The notes: generated by a model from the sequence alone, not told the origin. Shown: positions 15,947 to 25,212, counted from the stretch's first letter. The stretch is DNA of 64,000 nt from Micromonospora lupini str. Lupac 08 (GCF_000297395.2 NZ_HF570108.1:5751700-5815699), one strand, 5' to 3'. Numbers and translations: made by a program.

Positions 15947-17827
15947 CTAGAGCCCTCCCGCGGCCTGCTCGCGCAACGCCCGGGCATGCTGCTCCAGCGA
16001 GAGCAGTTCGCCGAAGGCGGCGAAGTACTCGTCCTTGTTGTTGACCGGGTTGATCCGCTGGATGCGCGACTTGAGGTCGCGGATCCGGGCCGTCACCGAC
16101 CCGAACTGCACCCGGGCCATGGTGATCGACACGTAGCGTGGGTCCGGTTCGCCGTCGATCCGCAGCGGCTCCACGGCCAGTTCGCCGACCAGCGCCGCCG
16201 CGGCCAGGTCGTCGCAGGCGTCGCGGACCTTCTCGATCCACACGGCGCCGCCGGTCGCCGACACGGCCCCACCGGCCGCCGCGACTGCCGTCCGCACGGC
16301 GACGTGCACCGGGTGGCGGTATTCGGTGGCCTCGACCGCGTCGAACATCGGCCCGGCCAGCACCGGCTGTTGCAGGGCGAGCTTCAACGCCTCGCGCTCG
16401 ACCATCGACTGCGGGCTGTCCAGGGCCGGCTCGGGGCGGGCCGGGGCGGATCGCGGGGCGGGCGCGGCGTCCCGTGCGCCGGGGGGCGGGGTGTTGGCGG
16501 CGGCGAGCACCGCCCGCTGCACCGGCTCGATCTCCATCCCGAGGTCCATGGCGAGCTTGCGGACGTACTCCGGGCGTTTTTCCCGGTCCTTCAGTTGCGC
16601 GACAAGCGGCGCGGCCCGGCGCATCGCCTCGACCCGGCCGTCGACGGTGTCCAGGTCGAAGCGGCTGATCTCGTGGCGCAGCGCGAAGTCGACGAGCGGC
16701 TCGCGCCGGGCGACCAGGTCGCGGACCGCCAGGTCTCCCTTGGCCAACCGCAGGTCGCACGGGTCCATGTTGTCGGGGCTGACCGCGATGAAGGTGCGGC
16801 CCACGAAGCGCTGGTCGTCGGAGAAGGCGCGCAGCGCCGCCTTCTGCCCGGCGGCGTCCCCGTCGAAGGTGAAGATGATCTCGCCGGCCACCGAGTCGGT
16901 GTCCAGCAGGAGCCGGCGCAGCACCCCGATGTGGTCCGCGCCGAACGCGGTGCCGCAGGTCGCCACCGCCGTCGTCACCCCGGCCAGGTGGCAGGCCATC
17001 ACGTCGGTGTAACCCTCGACGATCACCGCTCGGCCCTGCTTGGCGATCTCCCGTTTGGCCTGGTCGATGCCGTAGAGCACGTGCGACTTCTTGTAGATCG
17101 GCGTCTCGGGGGTGTTCAGGTACTTCGGGCCGTCGTCGTCGTCGAAGAGCTTGCGCGCCCCGAAGCCGATCACGTCGCCGGCCAGGTCCCGGATCGGCCA
17201 GAGCAGCCGGCGCCGGAACCGGTCGATGAGCGTGCCCGAACGGGACTCCCGGGACAGCCCGGCGGTGACCAGCTCCTGGTGGGTGAAGCCCTGCTGGCGC
17301 AGGTGCTTGGTGAGCAGGTCCCAGCCCTCCGGCGCGAACCCGCACCCGTAGCGCTCGGCGGCGGCCCGGTCGAAGCCCCTCCGGGCCAGGAACTCCCGGG
17401 CGGGCCGAGCGCCGGCGGTGCTGAGCTGCGCCCGGTAGAACTCCACAGCGGCGGCGTGCGCGGCGACCAGGCGCTGCCGTTGGCCCTGCTGGGGGCGGGG
17501 ACGCGGGGTGCTCCGGTCGTCCTCGACGTAGCGCAGTTGGATGCCGGCACGCCCGGCCAGCCGCTCGACCGACTCGACGAAGCTGAGGTGCTCCGCGTCC
17601 ATCAGGAACTTGATCGCGTCGCCGCCCTCGCCGCAGCCGAAGCAGTACCAGACGTTGCGGGCCGGCGAGACGTTGAACGACGGGCTCTTCTCGTCGTGGA
17701 ACGGGCACAGGCCCTTGAGGTTGCCGCCGCCGGCGGACTTCAGGGTGACCGTCTCGGAGATCACATCCCCGATCGAGGTGCGTTCCCGGACCAGTGCGAT
17801 GTCCTCGTCCCGGATCCGCCCAGCCAT
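15947..17827 (-). CDS. dnaG: DNA primase
   Basis: The 626-residue enzyme makes RNA primers at the replication fork. It has the N-terminal CHC2 zinc finger (LCPFHDEKSPSF and WYCFGCGEGGD), the TOPRIM catalytic core with VIVEGYTDVMA and the acidic FTFDGDAAG motif, and a C-terminal helicase-binding domain. Length matches the family. The ATG at 17827 gives the standard start MAGRIRDEDI. It is followed without gap by the small conserved gene at 15410. Confidence 0.97.
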   Translation of the reverse strand: MAGRIRDEDIALVRERTSIGDVISETVTLKSAGGGNLKGLCPFHDEKSPSFNVSPARNVWYCFGCGEGGDAIKFLMDAEHLSFVESVERLAGRAGIQLRYVEDDRSTPRPRPQQGQRQRLVAAHAAAVEFYRAQLSTAGARPAREFLARRGFDRAAAERYGCGFAPEGWDLLTKHLRQQGFTHQELVTAGLSRESRSGTLIDRFRRRLLWPIRDLAGDVIGFGARKLFDDDDGPKYLNTPETPIYKKSHVLYGIDQAKREIAKQGRAVIVEGYTDVMACHLAGVTTAVATCGTAFGADHIGVLRRLLLDTDSVAGEIIFTFDGDAAGQKAALRAFSDDQRFVGRTFIAVSPDNMDPCDLRLAKGDLAVRDLVARREPLVDFALRHEISRFDLDTVDGRVEAMRRAAPLVAQLKDREKRPEYVRKLAMDLGMEIEPVQRAVLAAANTPPPGARDAAPAPRSAPARPEPALDSPQSMVEREALKLALQQPVLAGPMFDAVEATEYRHPVHVAVRTAVAAAGGAVSATGGAVWIEKVRDACDDLAAAALVGELAVEPLRIDGEPDPRYVSITMARVQFGSVTARIRDLKSRIQRINPVNNKDEYFAAFGELLSLEQHARALREQAAGGL

Positions 17828-17962
17828 GCGCCACCCCCTCGGCCTACATCCTGCCCTGCCGGACCGGGGACACGCCGGCCGGGGGACGCCGGTGTGGCGA
17901 CCGCCGCTGCCGGCTCGCCGGTTCCGGCCCGGCCGCCGGGCCCGCGCGGGGACCATGACCAG

Positions 17963-19168
17963 ATGCGCAGGGTACGGACCGGACCTCCCCACCTGCCGAG
18001 TTGGTTGGCCACTCGGATGGGTCTACGCGGACTGACCCCGCGCGCCGACGAGGCCGGTCACCGGCACGCCACCTGGTTGGAGCTGTTCCTCGACATCATC
18101 TTCGTGTACGCGCTGGCGGCGGTGGTGGCCCGGCTGGGCAACGAGCCGAGCCCGTCGCCGACGGCCGTGCTTGCGGTGATCGGGCTCTTCGTGGTGATCC
18201 AGTGGGCCTGGCTGGGGCAGGTCTACTACGACACCCGGTTCGACCCGGACGACGCGCTGCACCGACTGCTGGTGCTCGTCGCGTTGATCGGCGCGGGGGC
18301 GATGACGCTCGGGGTGGACGAGGTGCCGGAGAGCGTGCTCCTGCCGGTCGGGTACCTGATCGTGCGGGGCGTGCTGCTCCTGCTGTACCTGCGGGCCCGC
18401 CCCACCAGCCCGATGGCCCGCATGGTGACCACGATCTACCTGATCGGCTTCGGGTCGGGCTGGCTGATCTGGCTGGTGTCGCTGCCCGCGCCCACCGAGC
18501 TGCGCCCGGCGCTGTGGATCGTCGCGATGGTCATCGAACTGTCCACGCCCTGGGTCGGCGCGCGCTGGCTCAACCGCTGGCCGGTGGACAACCGACATCT
18601 GCCGGAACGGATCGGACAGTTCACCATCATCGTGCTGGGTAGCGCGCTGGCCAGCCTGCTCTTCGCCGTGCCGGACCATCCCGGCCCCCACATGATCCTC
18701 ACCGCCGGACTGGCCTTCGTGATACCGGCGGCCGTCTGGTGGGTCTACACCACCTTCGTCACCACCCGCCTGCTCCAGAGTCGGCTGCGCGGCGGGCAGG
18801 CGTACAGCTTCCTGCACATCCCGCTCGGCGGCGCGCTGCTGCTGCTCGGCTGGGCGCTCGGGCAGGTGGTCCGGCTGGTCGACGACAACGCCGCCCGGCT
18901 GCCGCTGGAGCTGCGGCTGCTGCTGGGCGCGTCCATGGTGGTCTGGACGTTGTGTGGCCTGGCCCTGTACTGGTTGTGGACCCGACCCAGCCGCGCCCGG
19001 TTGGCGATCTCCGCCTACGGGGTGCTCTCGGTCTCCCTGATCACCGCGACGGTGCACCGACCGAGGGTGATGCTGTCGCTGCTCGCCCTGGCGGTCGTCG
19101 GGTACGCCGTGCTGCTCAGCCGGCGGCTCACCCAGGCCGGAGCGGCGAACCGCACGCCCGAGGAGTGA
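17963..19168 (+). CDS. Low-temperature-requirement A (LtrA) family membrane protein
   Basis: The 401-residue protein has about ten to eleven membrane segments. It shows the LtrA pattern: ATWLELFLDIIFVYALAAV near residue 40, then WAWLGQVYYDTRFDPDD and later a WMARWLNRW-like loop (VGARWLNRWPVD) with HLPERIGQFTIIVLG. The glutamate-containing HxxERxG motif is a hallmark. Function of the family is poorly defined. The ATG at 17963 is the first good start after the intergenic gap upstream of dnaG, which is divergent. Confidence 0.88.
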   Translation: MRRVRTGPPHLPSWLATRMGLRGLTPRADEAGHRHATWLELFLDIIFVYALAAVVARLGNEPSPSPTAVLAVIGLFVVIQWAWLGQVYYDTRFDPDDALHRLLVLVALIGAGAMTLGVDEVPESVLLPVGYLIVRGVLLLLYLRARPTSPMARMVTTIYLIGFGSGWLIWLVSLPAPTELRPALWIVAMVIELSTPWVGARWLNRWPVDNRHLPERIGQFTIIVLGSALASLLFAVPDHPGPHMILTAGLAFVIPAAVWWVYTTFVTTRLLQSRLRGGQAYSFLHIPLGGALLLLGWALGQVVRLVDDNAARLPLELRLLLGASMVVWTLCGLALYWLWTRPSRARLAISAYGVLSVSLITATVHRPRVMLSLLALAVVGYAVLLSRRLTQAGAANRTPEE

Positions 19169-19176
19169 GCCGCCCC

Positions 19177-20007
19177 TCAGGCGGCGGTGGCCTCCTCGGC
19201 TGCCACCTGGTTGTTCCAGTCGGCCTTGGTGGAGCGCCAGCCCTCGTCGTCCATGCCCCGCCGCCAGTAGCCGGAGATGGAGAGCTGGTCGAGGGGTACG
19301 CCCCGCTCGCCGCGCAGCAGCCGGCGCAGGTCCCGAACGAAGGCGGCCTCGCCGTGCACGAACGCGTGCACCCGACCGGCCGGGAACTCCAACGCCCGTA
19401 CCGCCGCGACAAGCGCCTCGCCCACCGGGCGGTCGCCCCGGTGCAGCCAGGTCAGCTCGACCGCCCCGGGGCTGAGCAGCTTCTGCTCGTCCACCGGGTC
19501 GGCGATCTCCACGAAGACCCGGGCCGGGGCGCCCAACGGCAACCGTTCCAGGGCCGCGGCGATCGCCGGCAGGGCGCTCTCGTCACCGACCAGGAGGTGC
19601 CAGTCCGCGTCCGGGTCGGGCGCGTACGCCCCGCCGGGGCCGACGAAGTGCACCGGGTCACCCGGGCGCAGCGCGGCGGCCCACGGGCCGGCCAGCCCCT
19701 CGTCGCCGTGGTGCACCACGTCCACCGTCAGCTCCCCGGCCAGCGGGTCCCACCGCCGCACGGTGTACGCGCGCAGCCGGGGCCACTGCTCCCGGGGCAG
19801 GTCCCGGCGGATCGCGGCGAGGTCCAGCGGCTGCGGGTACGCGACACCGGGGTGCGGAAAGACCAGCTTGATGTAGTGGTCGGTGAACTCGCCCACCGGC
19901 AGGCCGGTCAGCTCATCCCCACCGAGGACGAGCCGGATCAGGTGCGGGGTGGGTCGCTCGGTGCGCAGCACCTGGACCGCTGTGACGTTCCTTGGGCGTT
20001 CCGACAT
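19177..20007 (-). CDS. Siderophore-interacting protein (FAD-dependent ferric reductase type)
   Basis: The 276-residue protein matches the SIP/ViuB family that reduces ferric siderophores in the cytoplasm using NAD(P)H and FAD. The FAD-binding R-x-Y-T-V-R motif is present (RLRAYTVRRW), followed by HHGDEGLAGPWA and GDESALPAI. The ATG at 20007 lies three bases from an iron box, so transcription probably starts at or next to the start codon. It is expected to be induced by iron starvation. Confidence 0.93.
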   Translation of the reverse strand: MSERPRNVTAVQVLRTERPTPHLIRLVLGGDELTGLPVGEFTDHYIKLVFPHPGVAYPQPLDLAAIRRDLPREQWPRLRAYTVRRWDPLAGELTVDVVHHGDEGLAGPWAAALRPGDPVHFVGPGGAYAPDPDADWHLLVGDESALPAIAAALERLPLGAPARVFVEIADPVDEQKLLSPGAVELTWLHRGDRPVGEALVAAVRALEFPAGRVHAFVHGEAAFVRDLRRLLRGERGVPLDQLSISGYWRRGMDDEGWRSTKADWNNQVAAEEATAA

Positions 20008-20010
20008 GCA

Positions 20011-20026
20011 CTTAGGTTAGCCTAAG
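20011..20026. promoter_or_regulatory. Iron box (IdeR/DmdR-type operator) for the siderophore-interacting gene
   Basis: CTTAGGTTAGCCTAAG closely matches the actinobacterial iron-box consensus TTAGGTTAGSCTAACCTAA. It sits immediately upstream of the SIP start codon and overlaps the stop codon of the dNTPase gene at 20022. Confidence 0.85.
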
Positions 20027-21272
20027 TTGTCGCGGAGGCCTCCGCCGGTGCGCCGCCGACGAGACGGGCGTGCCAACTTGTCGCGGCCGGGTCGGTGAGC
20101 GAGGCGATCTGGTCGATCACCACGCGCAGTCGGGCGGCGTCGTCCGGGGCGGCCCGCCACAGCGGGGCGAACACCGGGTCGAGCCCGTCCGGCGCCCGTC
20201 GGACCAGCGCCGCCGCCAGCTCGGCGAGCATCGTCCGCTGCCGCTCGTAGCGACCCCGGAAGCCGGAGCGCCGCATCACGTAGCGCAGGGCGATGCCCTT
20301 GAGCAGCGCGCACTGTGCCCGGACCTGTCGCGGCACCACCAGGTCGGCGGCGTAGCGGCGGTGCGGCCCGGGGCCGTACCGTTCCTCGGTGGCCGCCACC
20401 GCCGCCGACACGAACCGCCCGGTCAGGCCGCTGGTGGTGGCCTTCAACGCGACCAGGGCGCGGTGGCTGCCGTCGTAGGAGGCGAGCGGGGCGAGCAGCG
20501 GGTCGGCCAGCAGCTCGATCAGCACCTCGGCCAGGTCGCCCGGAGACTCCCCGGAGTAGGTGGCGGCCACGTCGGCGCAGAGCGCCGCCCGCTCGTCGGC
20601 GTCCGCGAGCAGCGGGCGCAGCACCACGTACCCGCCGTGGATGCCGTCCTCCACGTCGTGCACCGAGTACGCGACGTCGTCGGCCCAGTCCATCACCTGC
20701 GCCTCCAGGCAGCGCCGGTCGCCGGGCGCACCGGCCCGGATCCAGCCGAACACCGCCGCGTCGTCGGCGTACACCCCGAACTTGCGCTGCCCGTCCCGAC
20801 GCGGCCAGGGGTACTTGCCGATCGCGTCGAGCGAGGCCCGGGTCAGGTTCAGCCCGGCCGACGAACCGTCCGGGGCGAGCACCTTCGCCTCCAGCCGGGT
20901 CAGCACCCGCAGCGTCTGCGCGTTGCCCTCGAAGCCACCGCAGGGCGCGGCGAGCAGGTCCAGCGCCGCCTCGCCGTTGTGCCCGAACGGCGGGTGCCCG
21001 AGGTCGTGGGCGAGCCCGGCGACGTCCACCACGTCCGGGTCGCAGCCCAGCCGGGCGCCCATCTCCCGGGCGATCTGGGCCACCTCAAGCGAGTGCGTCA
21101 GCCGGGTCCGCAGGAAGTCGTCGGTGCCGGCGGTGTGCACCTGGGTCTTGGTCGCCAACCGGCGAAACGCCGCGGAGTGCAGCACCCGGGCACGGTCACG
21201 CTCGTACGGCGACCGGCGGTGGCCGGTGTCCTTGGGCGGCTCCTCGACCAACCGGTCGTCCGCGCGGTTCAC
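20022..21272 (-). CDS. dgt: Deoxyguanosinetriphosphate triphosphohydrolase-like protein
   Basis: The 416-residue HD-domain enzyme hydrolyses dNTPs to nucleosides and triphosphate. The metal-binding HD motifs are visible as RLTHSLEVAQ (His), AHDLGHPPFGHNGE (His-Asp) and the later WADDVAYSVHDVEDG aspartate region. Its N-terminal signature YERDRARVLHSAAFRRLATKTQV is typical of this subfamily. It commonly lies close to dnaG in actinomycetes, as here. The GTG at 21272 starts the frame. The 3' end carries the iron box of the next gene. Confidence 0.93.
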   Translation of the reverse strand: MNRADDRLVEEPPKDTGHRRSPYERDRARVLHSAAFRRLATKTQVHTAGTDDFLRTRLTHSLEVAQIAREMGARLGCDPDVVDVAGLAHDLGHPPFGHNGEAALDLLAAPCGGFEGNAQTLRVLTRLEAKVLAPDGSSAGLNLTRASLDAIGKYPWPRRDGQRKFGVYADDAAVFGWIRAGAPGDRRCLEAQVMDWADDVAYSVHDVEDGIHGGYVVLRPLLADADERAALCADVAATYSGESPGDLAEVLIELLADPLLAPLASYDGSHRALVALKATTSGLTGRFVSAAVAATEERYGPGPHRRYAADLVVPRQVRAQCALLKGIALRYVMRRSGFRGRYERQRTMLAELAAALVRRAPDGLDPVFAPLWRAAPDDAARLRVVIDQIASLTDPAATSWHARLVGGAPAEASATT

Positions 21273-21320
21273 CGCTCACGATTCACTGTTGTTCGCGACT
21301 GCGAGGCTCGCAAACCCGGC

Positions 21321-21674
21321 TCACTCCTCGCGCTCACGGAGAACGCAGAACTCGTTGCCCTCCGGGTCGGACAGGACCGTCCACTCGACGTCACCCTGGC
21401 CGACGTCGACGTGCCGGGCACCCATGTCGACCAGGCGCTCGACCTCGGCCTCCTGGTCGGCCGGGCGCAGGTCGAGATGCAGGCGGTTCTTGCGCTCCTT
21501 GCCGTCGGGCACCGGCACGAAGATCAGACCGGGAAGGCGGTCGGCGGACTTGCGGATCTCCACCTCGTCCGGCCTCTCGGCGACGACCTGGTAGCCGAGC
21601 GCCTCGGCCCACCAGCGGGCCAGTCGGGCCGGATCGCGGGCGTCGATGGTCAGGTTCTCCCAGACGCTTGTCAT
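21321..21674 (-). CDS. VOC (glyoxalase/bleomycin-resistance fold) family protein
   Basis: The 117-residue protein has one glyoxalase-like repeat pair: LTIDARDPARLARWWAEALG at the N-terminus and RLHLDLRPADQEAEVERLV, ending VLSDPEGNEFCVL. Such proteins are metal-dependent lyases or dioxygenases or small-molecule binders; the substrate cannot be read from sequence. The ATG at 21674 has an AGGTGG site; the frame is open a little further without one. Confidence 0.85.
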   Translation of the reverse strand: MTSVWENLTIDARDPARLARWWAEALGYQVVAERPDEVEIRKSADRLPGLIFVPVPDGKERKNRLHLDLRPADQEAEVERLVDMGARHVDVGQGDVEWTVLSDPEGNEFCVLREREE

Positions 21675-21923
21675 ACAACCACCTCTCCCGTCGACGGCGG
21701 ACACCGCCGGCCGTGTGTGAGCGAGCCAAGGTTACGCCCGCCGATGCCGCTCGGCCCGCCCGCGACGCAGCACCGGCGGGCGCGCAACCGCCGATCGGCC
21801 CCCAGTTGCCGACCGATCGCCCTGGGTTACGGGCTCGCGGGCGGGAGTGGCCGCCGGTAGCGTTCCCAGCGCGGAAAGTGACCAACCGACCGAGACGCGC
21901 AGCCGACCACTAGGGAGACGCTC

Positions 21924-22424
21924 GTGGATGCAGACACGGTGGTGGGAACGGAACTGCTCGGGCTGCGCCGACGCCGACCCGAGGTCGCCGGCGCCGTGCT
22001 GGCCGGCACCGACGGGCTGCTCATCTCCAGCGACCTGCCGAGCACCGACGCCACCCACCTCGCCGCGCTCGCCGCGGCCAGCTACGGGCTCGGTCACCGG
22101 GTCGCCGACACGGTCCGGCGGGGAGAGTTCCGCGAGTCGGTCGTACGCACCACCGACGGGTGCGTGGTCACCTACCCGGCCGGGCGCAGCGCCCTGCTGA
22201 CCCTGGTCACCGCGTCGGCGGCGGAGGATCTGGAAGGGCTGCACGAGGAGGCTCGCGCGGTGGCGCGCCGGGCCGGCCGCGTGCTGGACACCCGTGGCGG
22301 CGGGATCGGGGCCACGGCGGTGCCCGACGCGCACGCGCCGCTGGCCGTGCGTACCCCGATGGCGACCCTGCCGACGCAGTTGCGCCGCTCGGCCCGACCC
22401 ACCTGGCGTCGCCCGCCGATCTGA
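21924..22424 (+). CDS. Roadblock/LC7 domain protein
   Basis: The 166-residue product contains a roadblock/LC7 fold (LRRRRPEVAGAVLAGTDGLLI, then THLAALAAASYGLGHRVADT), the type found in actinomycete GTPase-regulator conservons. Unlike typical conservon members it is a single gene without a histidine kinase or GTPase nearby. It has GGGAG 7 bp before the GTG. The Arg-rich tail (QLRRSARPTWRRPPI) is unusual. Confidence 0.8.
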   Translation: MDADTVVGTELLGLRRRRPEVAGAVLAGTDGLLISSDLPSTDATHLAALAAASYGLGHRVADTVRRGEFRESVVRTTDGCVVTYPAGRSALLTLVTASAAEDLEGLHEEARAVARRAGRVLDTRGGGIGATAVPDAHAPLAVRTPMATLPTQLRRSARPTWRRPPI

Positions 22425-22476
22425 GCGCAAACGCCAAACCTCCTCGACGGCACAGCTCGGGCCTGCTGCACAAGAA

Positions 22477-22935
22477 CTAGCCGGCGGCCGTGTGGGTGGT
22501 CGGACGCCTGGTGTCGACGTTGCCGGTCATGGCGTTGAGGATGGCGGGTAGTTCGGCCACGGTCTGGGCGGGCAAGCCGGTCACGGTCTCCTCCGCCAGG
22601 CCATGCCACAACTCCTTGACCTGGTCGGCAAGCGCCTTGCCACTGTCGGTGAGTTCGACGATGCTGGCGCGCTTGTCGGAGGGAGCGGGCCTGCGGCGGA
22701 TGTGGCCGGAGGCTTCGAGCTTGCGGGTCATGAGCGTGACGCTTGGCGGCTCACAGCCGAGCGCCTCACTGAGCTGGGCTTGAATCCTCGGGCCGGTCCG
22801 GTCGAGTTCGAGCAGGAGTGCCTCTTGGCCGGGGTGCAGGCCGAGCGGGGCCAGCAACGCGGCGGCCCTGGCCCGGTGGCGCAGGCTCAGCAGGCGGATG
22901 GCCTGGTTGAGGGCGTCGGCGTACTCGAAGTCCAC
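22477..22935 (-). CDS. MarR family transcriptional regulator
   Basis: The 152-residue protein has a MarR winged helix: LHPGQEALLLELDRTGPRIQ, then LSEALGCEPPSVTLMTRKLE and the wing RRRPAPSDKRASIVELT. It is divergent from the wrbA-MFS operon and two symmetric sites lie between them, so it likely represses both until a ligand such as a quinone or drug releases it. The GTG at 22935 follows AAGGAG by 5 bp. Confidence 0.92.
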   Translation of the reverse strand: MDFEYADALNQAIRLLSLRHRARAAALLAPLGLHPGQEALLLELDRTGPRIQAQLSEALGCEPPSVTLMTRKLEASGHIRRRPAPSDKRASIVELTDSGKALADQVKELWHGLAEETVTGLPAQTVAELPAILNAMTGNVDTRRPTTHTAAG

Positions 22936-22951
22936 GAACTCTCCTTGACAG

Positions 22952-22987
22952 ATTAGTTATGCGCATAACATTATGCGGATAACTAAT
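22952..22987. promoter_or_regulatory. Double palindromic MarR-type operator
   Basis: The gap between the MarR gene and the flavoprotein gene contains GTTATGCGCATAAC (22956-22969), a perfect 14-bp palindrome, followed directly by the related ATTATGCGGATAAC (22970-22983). Outer arms ATTAGTTAT and ATAACTAAT (22952-22960 and 22979-22987) are also exact inverses. It is AT-rich and overlaps where both promoters should lie. Confidence 0.8.
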
Positions 22988-23011
22988 TCTAGCAACACCG
23001 AGGAGCCGGGC

Positions 23012-23692
23012 ATGACCGTGAAGGTCGCTGTCATCTACTACAGCGCGACAGGCAGTGTGCACACACTCGCAGAGGCCGTCGCCGAGGGGGCCGGCTCGGC
23101 CGGGGCCGTCGTGCGGCTGCGGCGGGTCGCCGAGCTGGCACCCGACAAGGCGATCGACCAGAACCCGCAGTGGCGGCGGCACGCCGACGCGACCGCGTCG
23201 ATTGCCCAGGCATCCCTCGAGGACCTGGCATGGGCCGACGCGTACGCGTTCGGGACGCCGAGTCGATTCGGCGCGCCGGCCGCGCAGCTCAAGCAGTTCA
23301 TCGACCAGGCCGGCGGACTGTGGCGGGAGGGGAAGCTGGCCAACAAGCCGGTGACCGCCTTCACCTCGGCGTTCAACCGGCACGGTGGCAGCGAGGCAAC
23401 AATCTTGTCGCTGAGCAACGTCTTCTACCACTGGGGGTCGCTGATCGTGCCGCCCGGATTCACCGATCCGGTCGTTTCCGCGGCAGGCGGCAACCCCTAC
23501 GGCACGTCGCATGTGGCCAGCCCGAACGGAGACGGCCCCGATGCCGCGGCGCTGGACGCGGCCAGGTACCAGGGACTTCGGCTAGCCACGATCACACGTC
23601 AGCTGCTGGGCGACCACGTCGTCGCCGATGCCGTCGTGGGTGACGGAGACAGCCACAGAGCTCTCGCCGAAGCAGCCTCCCGGACCGTGTGA
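23012..23692 (+). CDS. wrbA: WrbA-type NAD(P)H:quinone oxidoreductase (flavodoxin fold)
   Basis: The 226-residue flavoprotein reduces quinones by two electrons and protects against redox cycling. The FMN-binding loop is IYYSATGSVHTLAEAVAEG near residue 10, with FGTPSRFGAPAAQLKQF and the conserved GGSEATILSLSNVFYHWG region. The ATG at 23012 has GAGGAG upstream. It lies 26 bp before an MFS exporter and is divergent from a MarR gene, forming a stress-response module. Confidence 0.9.
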   Translation: MTVKVAVIYYSATGSVHTLAEAVAEGAGSAGAVVRLRRVAELAPDKAIDQNPQWRRHADATASIAQASLEDLAWADAYAFGTPSRFGAPAAQLKQFIDQAGGLWREGKLANKPVTAFTSAFNRHGGSEATILSLSNVFYHWGSLIVPPGFTDPVVSAAGGNPYGTSHVASPNGDGPDAAALDAARYQGLRLATITRQLLGDHVVADAVVGDGDSHRALAEAASRTV

Positions 23693-23718
23693 GCGGTGGG
23701 TAAGCAGGGAGAAAAGTC

Positions 23719-25146
23719 ATGACAAGCACCAGCACCGCAACTCAGCGGGCCACGCTGCGGGCCGGATCCTCCTGGATGGTCCTGGCGCTGGCATCCGCCT
23801 GCCAGTTCATGGTGATCCTGGACGTTTCCATCGTCAACGTCGCGCTGCCGTCGGTCCAGCGGGATCTCGGCTTTACCGCCACCGGCCTGGCCTGGGTGGT
23901 GAATGGGTACGTGCTTACTTTCGCCGGCTTCATGCTGCTGGGTGGCCGGACCGTCGACCTGTTCGGCCTGCGCCGGATGCTGGTCGCCGGGCTGTTCCTG
24001 TTCTCCGCCGCAAGTGTGGTCGGTGGCCTCGCGCCCGCTCCGGAGGTCCTGGTGGGAGCCCGCGTCGCGCAGGGCGTGGGCGCCGCGATGCTGGCCCCGG
24101 CCACGTTGGCCGTGATCAACACCTACTTCACCGAGCCGCAGGCGCGGGCCCGGGCGTTCGGCGCGTGGTCCGCCTCGGGTGGTGTGGGCGGGATGGCCGG
24201 CGCGCTCGCCGGCGGTGTCATCACCACGGGCCTGTCGTGGCGGTGGGTCTTCCTCATCAACGTACCGGTCGGCGCCATGCTGATCGTGCAGGCCATGATG
24301 TCGCTGGTCGGCAGGCGAGCCAGCCGGCGAGAATCGCTCGACCTCGGTGGCGCGGTCACGGGCACGGCGGGGCTGGCAGCGTTGATCTACGGGATCATGC
24401 AGAGCGCCGTCCACGGCTGGATGTCCGTGCGGTTTCTCGGGCCAGCCGTGGCGGGCCTGCTCCTGCTCGTCGTCTTCGCCGTGGTGGAGGCGCGTGTCGC
24501 CACCCAGCCGATGGTGCCCCTGCGGCTGTTCACGATCCGGGCCGTGGCCGCCAGCAACGTCATGTTGCTGCTGTTCGGCGGGATTGCCATCGCAATGTGG
24601 TATTTCACGTCGCTGTTCATGCAGAACGCCCTCGGCTACAGCGCACTTGAAGCCGGGCTCGGGCAGACACCCGCGGCGGTGACGTTCGTGGCGATCGCGC
24701 GTCTGTCCGCCAACCTGCTGCCCCGAACCGGTGCACGCCCTCTGGTACTGGCCGGCAGTGTCTGCTTCGTGGCCGGCTTCGGCTGGCTCGGCCAGGCCCA
24801 TACGGACAGCGATTACGTCACAAGCGTGCTCGGACCCACGCTGCTCATCGCCGTCGGTATCGGCCTGACCTTCCCCACCCTGATGGCTGCGGCCACCGCC
24901 GACGCACCCGAAGGCGACGCGGGCATCATCGGCGGCCTGGCCAACACCGCCAGCCAGGTAGGTGGCTCGGTAGCCCTGGCCGTACTCGCCACAGCCGCCA
25001 GCGCCAAGGTCGGAACGGACGCCGCCGACGCGGGCACTCCTGCCGCCCTCGCCGCCGGCTACGACCTGGTCTTCCTCATGGCAGCCGGGATCGGCCTGGC
25101 TATCGCGATAGTCAGCCTGCTGCTACCACGGCATCGCCCCGGCTGA
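23719..25146 (+). CDS. MFS drug exporter, DHA2 (EmrB/QacA) subfamily
   Basis: The 475-residue protein has 14 predicted membrane segments. Motif C-like and D1-type patterns are visible: LDVSIVNVALPSVQRDLGF in helix 1, WVVNGYVLTFAGFMLLGGR and the loop GRTVDLFGLRRML. The family exports hydrophobic cations and antibiotics using the proton gradient. It is 26 bp behind wrbA and likely co-repressed by the MarR protein. GGGAG lies before the ATG. Confidence 0.9.
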   Translation: MTSTSTATQRATLRAGSSWMVLALASACQFMVILDVSIVNVALPSVQRDLGFTATGLAWVVNGYVLTFAGFMLLGGRTVDLFGLRRMLVAGLFLFSAASVVGGLAPAPEVLVGARVAQGVGAAMLAPATLAVINTYFTEPQARARAFGAWSASGGVGGMAGALAGGVITTGLSWRWVFLINVPVGAMLIVQAMMSLVGRRASRRESLDLGGAVTGTAGLAALIYGIMQSAVHGWMSVRFLGPAVAGLLLLVVFAVVEARVATQPMVPLRLFTIRAVAASNVMLLLFGGIAIAMWYFTSLFMQNALGYSALEAGLGQTPAAVTFVAIARLSANLLPRTGARPLVLAGSVCFVAGFGWLGQAHTDSDYVTSVLGPTLLIAVGIGLTFPTLMAAATADAPEGDAGIIGGLANTASQVGGSVALAVLATAASAKVGTDAADAGTPAALAAGYDLVFLMAAGIGLAIAIVSLLLPRHRPG

Positions 25147-25163
25147 CCACGGCGGCGCGGCGG

Positions 25164-25212
25164 AGCACCGAGTAGAGGCATCTGGGACACGACCACCTCC
25201 GTCCTCGGTGCT
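25164..25212. terminator. Possible bidirectional terminator between convergent genes
   Basis: AGCACCGAG and CTCGGTGCT form 9-bp arms across a 31-base loop between the MFS gene and the convergent ppdK gene. The loop is long, so the call is weak. Confidence 0.3.

Noticed and set aside
15584..19168. A 1194-codon plus-strand frame across dnaG
   Set aside because: It is antisense to dnaG up to 17827 and merges into LtrA; only the LtrA part from 17963 has protein-like features. High GC produces long shadow frames.
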